Positions 1-7,848 of a DNA stretch of 64,000 nt are shown here, piece after piece. Origin of the DNA: JAQBQH01 sp035607415 (GTDB lineage Bacteria > Myxococcota_A > Polyangia > Palsa-1104). Location: the NCBI GenBank assembly GCA_035607415.1, contig DATNAQ010000130.1, positions 1 to 64,000 on the forward strand, written 5' to 3'. The position numbers were made by a program, and so were the translations under genes. The notes under the pieces are model-generated. The model saw only the letters and a program-made list of their open reading frames with translations. It was not told the DNA's origin and searched no databases. Position 1 is the stretch's first letter. The number at the start of each line of letters is the position of its first letter.

Positions 1-453
1 GAACACGCTCATCACGTGCTGCTCCTTCTGCACGTCGGGCATGAGCTGCATCAGCCCCTTGGCCGACGCGCACGACACCACGCGCGGATCGTAATCGCTC
101 TCGACCTTGATGATCGCGCGGATGAGCGCCTGCGGCAGCGCATACAACCGCGACGCCTCCGCGATGTACGTGTCGTAGCGCGTGTAGCGATCGGGCGAGT
201 GATCGGTGGCCGGCACCACGTCCGCGCGCGACACCGCGCAGCCCGCGAACGACGTCGGCCCCGCCGCGCCCGAGATGATCCCCGCTCTGCCCGGCCCGGT
301 CTTGTAGAGCACCTTCCACTTGTGACCGCTGCCGTGCGGCGGCGCGATGTTGGTGAAGTGGACGACGCCCTCTTTGTCCTCGTACGAGTAGATGTCCGCG
401 CGCGCCACGCCGCCGAGACCGGCGGCGATGACCAGGGCAGCGACGAGCTTCAC
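1..453 (-). CDS. Lytic transglycosylase (SLT domain), partial
   Basis: Runs off the left edge; only the first 151 codons are present. The GTG start at 453 gives a clean signal peptide (MKLVAALVIAAGLGGVARA), so the product is periplasmic. It is followed by a DUF4124-like segment (IYSYEDKEGVVHFTN) and then the start of the SLT lysozyme-like fold: AIIKVESDYDPRVVS, whose Glu is the expected catalytic acid, and AKGLMQLMP. The family cleaves peptidoglycan glycan strands to 1,6-anhydro products. A second in-frame GTG lies at 459. The rest of the catalytic domain is outside the window, so substrate and full length cannot be judged. Confidence 0.85.
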   Translation of the reverse strand, partial: MKLVAALVIAAGLGGVARADIYSYEDKEGVVHFTNIAPPHGSGHKWKVLYKTGPGRAGIISGAAGPTSFAGCAVSRADVVPATDHSPDRYTRYDTYIAEASRLYALPQALIRAIIKVESDYDPRVVSCASAKGLMQLMPDVQKEQHVMSVF

Positions 454-678
454 GTGCACATCGCGATCGTACCGCGCCGCGCACGCGATTGCCAAAGAAG
501 CTGAGGCCCGCGCTCCCCGCCCGACAAGCGCGCTTGACGTTTTCTCGTCGCTGCTCACGGCCGTGCTCAGTGGGAGACTCATCGCCCTGGGGCGTCGTCC
601 CCGCCGTCGAGAACGCACGCCGCCACGACACGCGCGCCTTTCCGCGTGGTCCATGCGTTGCAAAAGCGCAACACACCC

Positions 679-1230
679 ATGCGCTGCGCTTCGCTCGTTC
701 GAGCTGTCCTACTTTGTGCGACCTTCCCTCTTGCCGGCTGCCTCTCGCTCGTCATTCCCGACCACGCGCCCGCGCCGCCCGACGACGCCACCGTCGAGCA
801 GATGCTCGCGCAGCGCGACTTCATGGGCGAGAGCTTCGTGCGCATCAACCACGCGCCGTTCTCGAGCGACCTCGAGTCCGACCGCGTCGTCACCATGTAC
901 GTCAACGCCGCCGCCGCGGCCGCCTATCAGGGCGTGACGCCCGACGCCGACAGCTCGACCGGCCCCGCGTTCCCCGTCGGCGGCATGGTCGTCCGTACGT
1001 CGACGGACACGAGCGGCACGCTGCAAGCGCTGACCTTCATGGTCAAGCACGAGCCCGGCTACTTCCCCGAGGTCGGCGACTTCGAGTTCGGCGTCACCGA
1101 CCCGAACGGCAAGCCCGCGCTCGACACCGACGGCAGCACCATGATGGGCAAGCTCGGCGAATGCGCGAGCTGCCACGAGCAGCGCGCCGACTCCGGCTTC
1201 CTCTTCGGCGTCGCCACCACCAACCGCTAG
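679..1230 (+). CDS. Cytochrome P460-like lipoprotein
   Basis: 183 residues. Start ATG 679 is chosen because it begins a lipoprotein signal with lipobox LAGC (Cys21); an in-frame GTG at 646 would only prepend charged residues. A single haem-binding CASCH motif lies at residues 162-166 close to the C-terminus, followed by RADSGFLF. This late CxxCH placement is the layout of cytochrome P460 and related one-haem proteins rather than of class I cytochrome c. No distal Met ligand is obvious. Role inferred: periplasmic redox or small-molecule-oxidising haem protein anchored to a membrane. The TAG stop forms part of the repeat that follows. Confidence 0.65.
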   Translation: MRCASLVRAVLLCATFPLAGCLSLVIPDHAPAPPDDATVEQMLAQRDFMGESFVRINHAPFSSDLESDRVVTMYVNAAAAAAYQGVTPDADSSTGPAFPVGGMVVRTSTDTSGTLQALTFMVKHEPGYFPEVGDFEFGVTDPNGKPALDTDGSTMMGKLGECASCHEQRADSGFLFGVATTNR

Positions 1231-1324
1231 TGTCGCGAATCAGAAATTCGCTAGCAGTCGGGCGTCGCGACATCCCCGAGCGCACCGCCCTCGGTGCACG
1301 CGGATTTCCGACACGGGACACTAG
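1227..1324 (-). repeat. CTAG-bounded interspersed repeat, copy A
   Basis: 98 bp bounded by a perfect 8-bp terminal inverted repeat (CTAGTGTC ... GACACTAG). Its left 57 bp (1227-1283), read on the minus strand, match 4099-4156 at 44 of the first 50 positions, including 22 identical bases in a row. It contains a small hairpin (gcgaat/attcgc). It lies between the 3' ends of convergent genes and supplies the TAG stop of the upstream plus-strand gene. Confidence 0.7.
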
Positions 1325-1329
1325 CGCGG

Positions 1330-2469
1330 CTACTTCAGCTTCGACAGGTCGATGACGCCCTGCCAGATGTCGGTCTCGCCGATCTGCCCGAGCGTCCAGT
1401 TCTCGTCGCGCACGATGTCGCTCGAGTACCACGCGATGTAGAACCGGTGATCGTCGAGCGCCGTCACGCCCGCGTAGGCGGTGTCGCCCGCCGACGGAAA
1501 CTCGCCCCACTCCTTGATCCCGATGGTCCCCGCGTTCGCGAAGTCGCCGGTGATCTCGTAGAGCGCCATGCGCTTCTTCGGATCGGTGTCCGACTGCAGG
1601 TGCTTGCGCGCGGCCACGAACAGCCTCGACTGCCACCAGAACGCGACCGGCCCGTCGAGCCGCACGCCGTCGAGCTCCTGCGGGCAGGTAAAGGCGTCGT
1701 AGGGCGGCATCGCCCAGCACACCTTCTCGCGCAGCCGCCCCTGGTCGCCGAGATACTCGTCCTGGGTCCCGTCGAGCCGGATGAGGCTCAACATCGCCCC
1801 CGACGGCATGAACACGATCTCGGTCTCGTCCTCGGAGTCCTCGGGCACGTCATAGACCGTCGCGCCCAGCGTCCACGTCAACCCGTCCGTCGACGAGAAC
1901 ATCGAGATCTGCGAGTCGTCGTCGTGATAGGCCGCCGAGTACCACACGCCGTTCTCCTGCCTTGGCCGCCACAGCGTCCACATCTCGGGCGCGCCCGCCC
2001 CGAGCGAATCCCAATTCACCCCGTCGGAGGTGCGAAACACCGTCTCGATGGCGTCGATGTTGTTGTCGTGCGACGGCGCCCCCGGCAGCCGCGTCCCGCC
2101 GAACAGATAGAGCTCGTCGCCGATCGTATAGAAGTGCGGATCGCGCAGATCGCGGTCCGTCGGCCCGAGGATGTGCCCCACGCGCTCGAGCGTCTTGCCG
2201 CCGTCCGTCGAGCGATAGACGAACCACGAACAGTTGGGCCCGAGGATCTGGCTCTTCGCCGTCCGATGCACCATGTAGATCGCGCCGTGCCACGTAATGA
2301 CGTCGACGTTCTCGTTGTGCTGGCAGATGTCCGCGCGGCAGTCCTCGTTGGTCACGCCGTTGCCGTAGACCACGATGTGCGCGTCGTCGAGCCACGCCGG
2401 CCCCACGTGCGCCGCCGAAGAGCACCCGGCCATCCACGCCAGCGCGACGATCGGCCACCCCCTCGCCAT
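1330..2469 (-). CDS. BNR/sialidase-like beta-propeller lipoprotein
   Basis: 379 residues from ATG 2469 (alternative ATG 2478). Signal peptide with lipobox MAGC, then a fold with repeated Asp-box-like motifs (STDGGKTLE, TSDGVNWD, STDGLTWT) typical of sialidase and BNR-repeat six-bladed propellers. Around these are conserved-looking substrate-pocket words such as RDLRDPHFY and WRPRQENGVWY. The family includes glycoside hydrolases and carbohydrate-binding propellers, but the sialidase FRIP arginine motif is not evident, so enzymatic activity is unproven. Faces nadB divergently across 29 bp. A TAGAGT hexamer 7 nt before ATG 2469 could be a -10 for a near-leaderless transcript. Confidence 0.6.
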   Translation of the reverse strand: MARGWPIVALAWMAGCSSAAHVGPAWLDDAHIVVYGNGVTNEDCRADICQHNENVDVITWHGAIYMVHRTAKSQILGPNCSWFVYRSTDGGKTLERVGHILGPTDRDLRDPHFYTIGDELYLFGGTRLPGAPSHDNNIDAIETVFRTSDGVNWDSLGAGAPEMWTLWRPRQENGVWYSAAYHDDDSQISMFSSTDGLTWTLGATVYDVPEDSEDETEIVFMPSGAMLSLIRLDGTQDEYLGDQGRLREKVCWAMPPYDAFTCPQELDGVRLDGPVAFWWQSRLFVAARKHLQSDTDPKKRMALYEITGDFANAGTIGIKEWGEFPSAGDTAYAGVTALDDHRFYIAWYSSDIVRDENWTLGQIGETDIWQGVIDLSKLK

Positions 2470-2498
2470 GCGCGCCACTCTACGTTACAAAGGGCCTC

Positions 2499-4088
2499 AT
2501 GATCGAAACCGATTATCTGGTGATCGGTTCCGGCATCGCCGGCCTTTCCTTCGCGCTGCACGCCGCCGAGCACGGGCGCGTCATCGTCGTGACCAAGCGC
2601 TCCGTCGAGGAATCGAACACCAACTACGCGCAGGGCGGCATCGCCGCCGTCCTCGATCCCAGCGACTCCTTCGACGCGCACGTCGCCGACACGCTCACCG
2701 TCGGCGAAGGGCTGTGTCACAAGGACATCGTCGAGCTCTGCGTCCGCGGCGGGCCGCAGGCCGTCCGCGAGCTCATCGAAAAATACGGCGCCCACTTCGA
2801 CCACAACGACGGCGGCGCCCTCGACCTCGCCCGCGAAGGCGGCCACTCCGCCCGTCGCGTCGCGCACGCCAAGGACACCACCGGCCACGAGATCGAGCGT
2901 GCCCTCGTCGCCGCGGCGCACAAGACGCCGAACATCACCGTGCTCGCCGATCACATGGCGGTCGACCTCCTCCAGCTCGCCAAGTACGGCGGCCCCGACG
3001 CCGTCTTCGGCGCCTACGTCCTCGACGAGAACACGGGCGAGGTCAAGACCGTCACCGCGCGCGCCACCGTCCTCGCCACCGGCGGCGCCGGCAAGGTCTA
3101 CCTCTACACCACCAACCCCGACGTCGCCTCGGGCGACGGCGTCGCCATGGCCTATCGCGCCGGCGCCAGCGTCGCCAACATGGAGTTCATCCAGTTCCAC
3201 CCGACCTGCCTCTACCACCCGCACGCCAAGTCGTTCCTCATCTCCGAGGCGCTGCGCGGCGAAGGCGGCGTCTTGAAGCTGCGCTCCGGCGAAACCTTCA
3301 TGGAGCGCTATCACCCCATGAAGTCGCTCGCCCCACGCGACGTCGTCGCCCGCGCCATCGACGCCGAGCTCAAGCGCACCGGCGACGACTCGGTCGTGCT
3401 CGACATGACCCACCTCGATCCCGCCTTCGTCGTCGAGCGCTTCCCCGCCATCCACGCCCAGTGCATGCGCTTCGGCATCGACATGCGCACCATGCCCATC
3501 CCCGTCGTCCCCGCCGCGCACTACTCGTGCGGCGGCGTCGTCACCGACGACAAGGGCCGCACCTCGGTGCGCAACCTCTACTGCGTCGGCGAAGCCTCGA
3601 TGACCGGCCTCCACGGCGCCTGCCGCCTCGCCTCCAACTCGCTCCTCGAAGGCGCCGTCTTCGGCGCGCGGGCCGCCGACGACGTGCGCGGCATCGAGTC
3701 CTTGCGCCCGGCCCAGGTCGCCCCCTGGTATGCCGGCGCCGCTTCGCCGTCGGACGAAGCCGTCGTCATCACGCAGAACTGGGACGAAGTCCGCCGCCTC
3801 ATGTGGAACTACGTCGGCATCGTGCGCACCGACAAGCGCCTCGAGCGCGCGCGCCGCCGCATCGAGCTCATTCGTGCCGAGATCCGCGAGTACTACTGGA
3901 ACTTCCGCGTCACCGGCGACCTGCTCGAGCTGCGCAACCTGGCGCTCGTCGCCCACTTGATCGTCGAGAGCGCGCGCCGCCGCAAGGAGTCACGCGGCCT
4001 GCACTTCAACGCCGACTATCCGCACAAAGACGAGCGCTGGGCCCGCGACACCACGCTCCGCCGCGGCGACGGCCCCGACCCCGCCTAG
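2499..4088 (+). CDS. nadB: L-aspartate oxidase
   Basis: 529 residues, normal length for NadB. First step of de novo NAD synthesis: FAD-dependent oxidation of L-aspartate to iminoaspartate, used by quinolinate synthase. N-terminal FAD Rossmann motif GSGIAGLSFALHAAEHG, substrate-loop word NYAQGGIAAV, the succinate-dehydrogenase/fumarate-reductase-type block with EFIQFHPT, the AHYSCGGV histidine loop and FAD-proximal GEASMTGLHGACRLASNSLLE, then the helical C-terminal domain. nadA and nadC are not adjacent. Its TAG stop lies inside repeat copy B. Confidence 0.97.
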   Translation: MIETDYLVIGSGIAGLSFALHAAEHGRVIVVTKRSVEESNTNYAQGGIAAVLDPSDSFDAHVADTLTVGEGLCHKDIVELCVRGGPQAVRELIEKYGAHFDHNDGGALDLAREGGHSARRVAHAKDTTGHEIERALVAAAHKTPNITVLADHMAVDLLQLAKYGGPDAVFGAYVLDENTGEVKTVTARATVLATGGAGKVYLYTTNPDVASGDGVAMAYRAGASVANMEFIQFHPTCLYHPHAKSFLISEALRGEGGVLKLRSGETFMERYHPMKSLAPRDVVARAIDAELKRTGDDSVVLDMTHLDPAFVVERFPAIHAQCMRFGIDMRTMPIPVVPAAHYSCGGVVTDDKGRTSVRNLYCVGEASMTGLHGACRLASNSLLEGAVFGARAADDVRGIESLRPAQVAPWYAGAASPSDEAVVITQNWDEVRRLMWNYVGIVRTDKRLERARRRIELIRAEIREYYWNFRVTGDLLELRNLALVAHLIVESARRRKESRGLHFNADYPHKDERWARDTTLRRGDGPDPA

Positions 4089-4156
4089 TGTCAACGAAGC
4101 GCCCGCGGATGTCGCGACGCCCGACTGCGAGCGAATGTCCGATTCGGGATAACTAG
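4085..4156 (+). repeat. CTAG-bounded interspersed repeat, copy B
   Basis: 72 bp starting CTAGTGTC and ending in an imperfect complement (ATAACTAG). The right 58 bp match copy A in inverted orientation and contain the same hairpin (gcgaat, 5-nt loop, attcg). It also lies between the 3' ends of two convergent genes and contains both stop codons: TAG of nadB at 4086-4088 and the minus-strand stop at 4153-4155. It may act as a bidirectional terminator. Confidence 0.7.
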
Positions 4157-4749
4157 CGCAGCTGATTGACTTCGCGCGTCTCGTAGCCCGGAGGCCCGCC
4201 GAACCGCACGGCCACCGCGCCCTGAATCACCGGCTTGCCCGGCGTGGCCTCGCAGTTGAGGATCCCCGGCACGAGCGCCGCCAACTCCGCCGGCGGCAGC
4301 TTCATCAGCTCGGTCCGCCCCTCGACCACCATCGGGGAGGCGCCGATGCGGTTCCGCACCGTGTACCGCCCCTGATACTCGTCGTTCACTGCCTGCAGCC
4401 AGACGTCGCGCAGGCCGGCCCGCCCACGCACCGCCGTCGGCGTCACCAGCACGTCGAGCTCACCCGCCGCCGGCCCGGTCCCGAGCGACCCCATCACGTG
4501 CCATCCGTCGAGGGCGGGGCGCACCTCGAACGACTGCGAGTGCAGCCCGAAGCCGGTCACGCGCGTCAGGTCGCCGTGCTGCTCGACGCTGTAGTCGACG
4601 CCGACGCCGCATACCAGGCCCGAGATGCGCTTGCCGTCGTCACTGATGTTGTACGGATATCCGGTGTAGTGGCTTGCCGTCGTGCTGCCGCTCGTCGTCG
4701 CGCAGCCGGTCGCTGCGACGAGAGCGGCCGCCAAGATCGAGGGTTTCAT
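4153..4749 (-). CDS. Hypothetical lipoprotein
   Basis: 198 residues, no family recognised. Signal peptide with lipobox ATGC followed by a short Thr/Ser linker. The rest is a mixed soluble domain with three cysteines (VCGVGVDYS near residue 48 and LNCEATPGK near the C-terminus), suggesting an exported disulphide-containing protein. A strong ribosome binding site (GGGAGG, 7 nt before ATG) marks the start, unlike many neighbours that seem leaderless. Function unknown. Confidence 0.7.
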   Translation of the reverse strand: MKPSILAAALVAATGCATTSGSTTASHYTGYPYNISDDGKRISGLVCGVGVDYSVEQHGDLTRVTGFGLHSQSFEVRPALDGWHVMGSLGTGPAAGELDVLVTPTAVRGRAGLRDVWLQAVNDEYQGRYTVRNRIGASPMVVEGRTELMKLPPAELAALVPGILNCEATPGKPVIQGAVAVRFGGPPGYETREVNQLR

Positions 4750-4796
4750 GGCGTACCTCCCGATCTCGTCCGACGTGCGGGCGCGCGCGTTATTCC

Positions 4797-4831
4797 AAAA
4801 AAAAAAGACCCCGTCGCACCATGCGACGGGG
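4797..4831 (-). terminator. Rho-independent terminator of the 4863-5537 gene
   Basis: Perfect 10-bp stem (ccccgtcgca / tgcgacgggg) with a 3-nt loop at 4809-4831, followed on the minus strand by ten consecutive T (A-run at 4797-4806). It lies about 30 bp downstream of the minus-strand stop at 4863. Confidence 0.9.
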
Positions 4832-4862
4832 CCCTGCCTCGCAAGCTGAGATGGCCGTCGGT

Positions 4863-5537
4863 TCAGCCCGCGGGGCGATAATCAGCGCGGCAAACGCCCG
4901 AGTCGCAGAACGCCTTCGACCCGCACTGCGCATCCGTCGAGCACAGCGGATGGCAGGTGGCGTTGATGCAGCGGAACGACGCGCCGCAATCCGAGTCCCA
5001 CAGGCACTGGGCGCTCATCGGCGCGGCGTCGGTGCAGGCGCCGCTCGCGCAGCTCTGCCCGAGCGCGCAGTCGCTCGTCGTCGCGCACGCGGCGTGACAC
5101 TGCCCGGCGACACACACACGGCTCTGCCCGCACGCCGTATCGTTGTTGCAGAGGACGACCGCGCCCGTGCCGCAGCTCGAGCCGCCGTTCTCGTAGCAAC
5201 GACCGTTGGTGCAGGTCTGGTCGGCCGCGCACGGGTTGGTGGTCGCGTCGCACGCCGCCACGCAGTGGCCGACGTTGCAGACCAGCCCGCTCGAGCAGTC
5301 GCTGTCGACCTTGCAGGGCGGCGCCGGTGTGCCGCTGTTCGGGTTGCCCGCGATCGGGCCTGTGCCCGTCGAGCCGCCGCCCCCGGTGTTGCCGGTGGTA
5401 CCGCCGGCGTTGCCACCGGTGGCACCGCCCGGGCGGTTCGGGTTGGACGGGTTATCGCGAGTGCACGCGCCGGCGGCAGCGATCAAGAGGCTCGCAGCCA
5501 CGGCACCAAGCAGGCTCCTGAAGATCGGGCGCGACAT
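4863..5537 (-). CDS. Cys-rich repeat lipoprotein
   Basis: 224 residues from ATG 5537, chosen because it begins a lipoprotein signal (SLLIAAAGAC). A Gly/Asn/Thr-rich linker of about 35 residues follows, then repeated small units of the pattern C..DSDC.SGLVC..G.C, about six in number, each with four to six cysteines. The pattern resembles Dickkopf-like or EGF-like disulphide knots common on myxobacterial surface proteins; no enzymatic motif is visible. A longer GTG-started reading frame extends upstream to 5654 but its extra residues have no signal character. Ends at a strong terminator. Confidence 0.7.
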   Translation of the reverse strand: MSRPIFRSLLGAVAASLLIAAAGACTRDNPSNPNRPGGATGGNAGGTTGNTGGGGSTGTGPIAGNPNSGTPAPPCKVDSDCSSGLVCNVGHCVAACDATTNPCAADQTCTNGRCYENGGSSCGTGAVVLCNNDTACGQSRVCVAGQCHAACATTSDCALGQSCASGACTDAAPMSAQCLWDSDCGASFRCINATCHPLCSTDAQCGSKAFCDSGVCRADYRPAG

Positions 5538-5689
5538 CGTGCTCCTCCGAGGGGCCAAACCCCAAGCGTCGGCTTCCGCCAATACAATCACCATGCCGTC
5601 CGCGAACTCCGCGAAATCCGCGAGCCGCGGTCGCGCTCGTGAACATCGCTTCACAACCGCCGGTGTGAACGTCCATAATCAACGGCGCC

Positions 5690-6331
5690 ATGCGCGCCCC
5701 GATCTTGGCGATGCTCTTGGCGCTCGGCTGCGCCCACCGGCCGCCGGCCGCGCGCGCTCCTTCTTCTGATCCAGAGCCGGCGCTGGCCGCCTGGCGGGAC
5801 GCGATCGCCAAGAATGATCCGCGCGCGGCCTGGCAGCTCCTGTCCGCGCCGTTGCGCGCGCGCACCAGCGCCGAGGACTTCGCCCTCCAATGGAAGGCGT
5901 CGCAAGCCGATCTGTCGGCGCAGGAGGAGGTGCTCCATCAGCCGCACCAGGTCCGGCGCGCCTCGGGCGAGCTCACCGACGGGCGCGCCTGGCCGCTCGT
6001 GCGCGATCCCGATCGCTGGCGCGTCGCCGCCGCCCGTCCGCTCGAGCCCGGCGGCGACACGCCCGAGGACACCTTGCGCCGTCTCGTCGCCGCCGTCGAC
6101 GCGCGCGACTTCGATGCCCTGCTGGCGCTGCTCGCCGAGCCGCTCCGGACCACGCTCGAACAGGCGCTGGCCGATCGGGTCTCGCGCCTGAAGGCCGCGG
6201 TCCGCCGCGGCAACATCGAATTATCGGGCGGCAACAACACCGGAAGCACCGCGCGACTGCGCTATGACCCTCGCTATCACCTCGATCTCGTTCAGGAGAA
6301 CGGGCGATGGCGGGTGGCCGATTTCAACTGA
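5690..6331 (+). CDS. Hypothetical lipoprotein, NTF2-like repeats suspected
   Basis: 213 residues. Lipobox LALGC (Cys14), short Pro/Ala linker, then two related alpha+beta segments: residues about 30-110 (ALAAWRDAIAKNDPRAAWQLLS ... DRWRVAA) and about 120-213 (LRRLVAAVDARDFDALLALLAE ... NGRWRVADFN). Each begins with a helix carrying xxAIxxxDxxxxxxLL and ends in a WRV strand, the layout of DUF4878/NTF2-like domains. The duplication is my reading and would need a structure prediction. No catalytic residues recognised. Confidence 0.65.
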   Translation: MRAPILAMLLALGCAHRPPAARAPSSDPEPALAAWRDAIAKNDPRAAWQLLSAPLRARTSAEDFALQWKASQADLSAQEEVLHQPHQVRRASGELTDGRAWPLVRDPDRWRVAAARPLEPGGDTPEDTLRRLVAAVDARDFDALLALLAEPLRTTLEQALADRVSRLKAAVRRGNIELSGGNNTGSTARLRYDPRYHLDLVQENGRWRVADFN

Positions 6332-6632
6332 CAGCCGCTGTAAAATTCTGTCCGCGGCTACTCCCCCGGCCGGCAGTGCCACGCCCCGGGGATAGCCGTC
6401 ACCGGCTGGGCGTAACATGGCCGATCGCTTGATGGATCCGCCGCGACACGAGTTGACGGGCGCGCAACAGCCGTGCGGATCTGTCACAGTTGGCGCTCAC
6501 GCGTCTTCTGCAATGCCGTCCTGACCCTCTTGAAACAACACTAGAAAGTTCTTAACTTCTAATCTCGGCACGGAACGTGCTCAGTGGGGGTGCGGCCCGG
6601 CACCATGACCAGGCAAAACCCCGGAGGAACCG
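6332..6632 (+). other. Long intergenic region upstream of cdnL
   Basis: About 300 bp without a gene. It begins with a 6-bp stem-loop (agccgc 6333-6338 with gcggct 6354-6359), a weak terminator candidate for the preceding gene. Near the end TTGAAA (6530-6535), a 17-bp gap and TAACTT (6553-6558) form a sigma70-like promoter candidate for cdnL, leaving a 75-nt leader. I see no convincing riboswitch fold. Confidence 0.4.
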
Positions 6633-7121
6633 ATGCTCGAATTTCAGGTAGGCGATAAGGCCGTGTATCCGGCGCAGGGGGTGGCAGAGGTCGTGGGCAT
6701 CGATGCCAAAGAGATCTCGGGGAAGATCCATAAGTTCTACGTCCTGAAGGTTCTCGACAGCGATATGCGCATCCTGGTCCCGATCGACAAGGCCGAGCAG
6801 GTCGGTCTGCGCGAGGTGGTTCAGGAGGACCAGATCCGCGAGGTGTACGACATCCTCAAGGAGAAGGAGCTCCACGTCGACAAGCAGACCTGGAACCGCC
6901 GCTATCGCGGGTTCATGGAGAAGATCAAGACGGGGTCGCTCTTCGAGGTGGCCGAGGTCTTCCGCGACCTCTATCGCCTGAAGGAGACCAAGACCCTTTC
7001 GTTCGGCGAGCGCCGCATGCTCGACACGGCGAAGAACCTGATCGTGAAAGAGCTCTCGGTGGCGAAGAACATCACCGAGGTGAAGGTCGAAAAAGAGCTC
7101 GAGAAGATCTTCAACTGCTAA
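6633..7121 (+). CDS. cdnL: CarD-family transcription regulator CdnL
   Basis: 162 residues, the size of Myxococcus CdnL. N-terminal RNA-polymerase-interacting Tudor-like domain (FQVGDKAVYPAQGVAEV ... MRILVPIDKAEQVGLR) and C-terminal helical DNA-binding domain (TWNRRYRGFMEKIKTGS, DLYRLKETKTLSFGERRML, ending EKIFNC). The family binds the RNAP beta subunit and stabilises open complexes at rRNA and other promoters; it is essential in Myxococcus and mycobacteria. It lacks the HMGA-like tail of myxobacterial CarD proper. Strong ribosome binding site (GGAGGAA) 7 nt upstream. Monocistronic, closed by a terminator. Confidence 0.95.
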   Translation: MLEFQVGDKAVYPAQGVAEVVGIDAKEISGKIHKFYVLKVLDSDMRILVPIDKAEQVGLREVVQEDQIREVYDILKEKELHVDKQTWNRRYRGFMEKIKTGSLFEVAEVFRDLYRLKETKTLSFGERRMLDTAKNLIVKELSVAKNITEVKVEKELEKIFNC

Positions 7122-7142
7122 CTGATAGCAGTTGAAACACCC

Positions 7143-7178
7143 AAAGAGGCGGGCCTTCGGTCCGCCTCTTTTCTTTTT
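7143..7178 (+). terminator. Rho-independent terminator of cdnL
   Basis: 10-bp stem aaagaggcgg / ccgcctcttt (7143-7152 with 7162-7171) around a loop containing cttcgg, followed by a T-rich tract. The tract runs within 2 bp of the promoter of the next gene. Confidence 0.92.
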
Positions 7179-7179
7179 G

Positions 7180-7188
7180 TGATATCGT
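7180..7188 (+). promoter_or_regulatory. Extended -10 promoter, leaderless type
   Basis: TGA + TATCGT, hexamer ending exactly 6 nt before ATG 7195. No ribosome binding site is present between it and the start codon. Confidence 0.55.
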
Positions 7189-7194
7189 CGGGTC

Positions 7195-7848
7195 ATGCGT
7201 GATTCCCTGATCGCGCGCGTGCGCGGCCTGCTGCTCAAGCCCAAGGAAGAGCTGCCCAAGACCATCGCCGAGGCGGGCGACTTCAAGTCGCTCCTGCCCT
7301 ACGTGCTGGTGCTCCTGTCGATCGGAGCCCTGGCGCGCTTCGTCTCGGGCGGCATCATCGGTCGCTACGTCGCCCCACAAGTCGTCTTCGGGATGAAGAT
7401 CGGCGGTGGCTGGTTCCGCGCGCCGGTCACCTCGCTCGTGGGCGCCGTCCTGTCGGTCGCCTTTGGCGTCGGCGTCTGGTGGTTCTTCGGCTTCATCCTC
7501 AACGTGCTGGCGCCGTCCTTCGGCGCGCGCAAGGACGAGGCCGCGGCCAACAAGATCGCCGCCTGGATCGCGACGCCGATCTGGGTCGCCGGCGGCCTGG
7601 CGATCCTCGGATCGGTCCCGTACCTCGACTGGCTGGCCACGCTCGGCGGGCTCGGCGGCCTGGTCTACGGCGTGATGATCGGGATCTGGGGGCTACCGCT
7701 GCTGATGGGCACGCCCGAGCCCAAGGCCCCCGGGCACGTCCTCGCCTCCATGGGCATCACGCTCGCCGTCGCCGCCGTCGTGGGCTTCGTGATTTTCGGC
7801 CTTATCATCGGGTCGGTCTTCGCGGCCGGCGCCGCGCTCCCCCACTGA
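7195..7848 (+). CDS. Yip1-family integral membrane protein
   Basis: 217 residues. A short amphipathic N-terminus (LIARVRGLLLKPKEELPKTIAEAG) resembling the RxxxxxxxPxExxxxI start of bacterial Yip1-domain proteins, then five predicted transmembrane segments at about 37-55, 80-105, 125-145, 147-170 and 183-210. Bacterial members are of unknown function. Its last 156 bp overlap the convergent hydrolase frame. Preceded directly by the cdnL terminator and a predicted leaderless promoter. Confidence 0.75.
   Translation: MRDSLIARVRGLLLKPKEELPKTIAEAGDFKSLLPYVLVLLSIGALARFVSGGIIGRYVAPQVVFGMKIGGGWFRAPVTSLVGAVLSVAFGVGVWWFFGFILNVLAPSFGARKDEAAANKIAAWIATPIWVAGGLAILGSVPYLDWLATLGGLGGLVYGVMIGIWGLPLLMGTPEPKAPGHVLASMGITLAVAAVVGFVIFGLIIGSVFAAGAALPH

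Noticed and set aside
1294..2502. Long open frame antisense to the BNR lipoprotein gene
   Set aside because: Arg/His/Pro-rich translation with no motif; a high-GC shadow of the real minus-strand gene. Many similar long shadows across the window were left out for the same reason.
4863..5654. Upstream GTG start at 5654 for the Cys-rich lipoprotein
   Set aside because: The extra 39 residues are Arg-rich with no signal character, while ATG 5537 gives a proper lipoprotein signal.
6332..6632. Riboswitch upstream of cdnL
   Set aside because: No conserved aptamer core recognised and the downstream gene is a general transcription factor; promoter plus leader explain the length.
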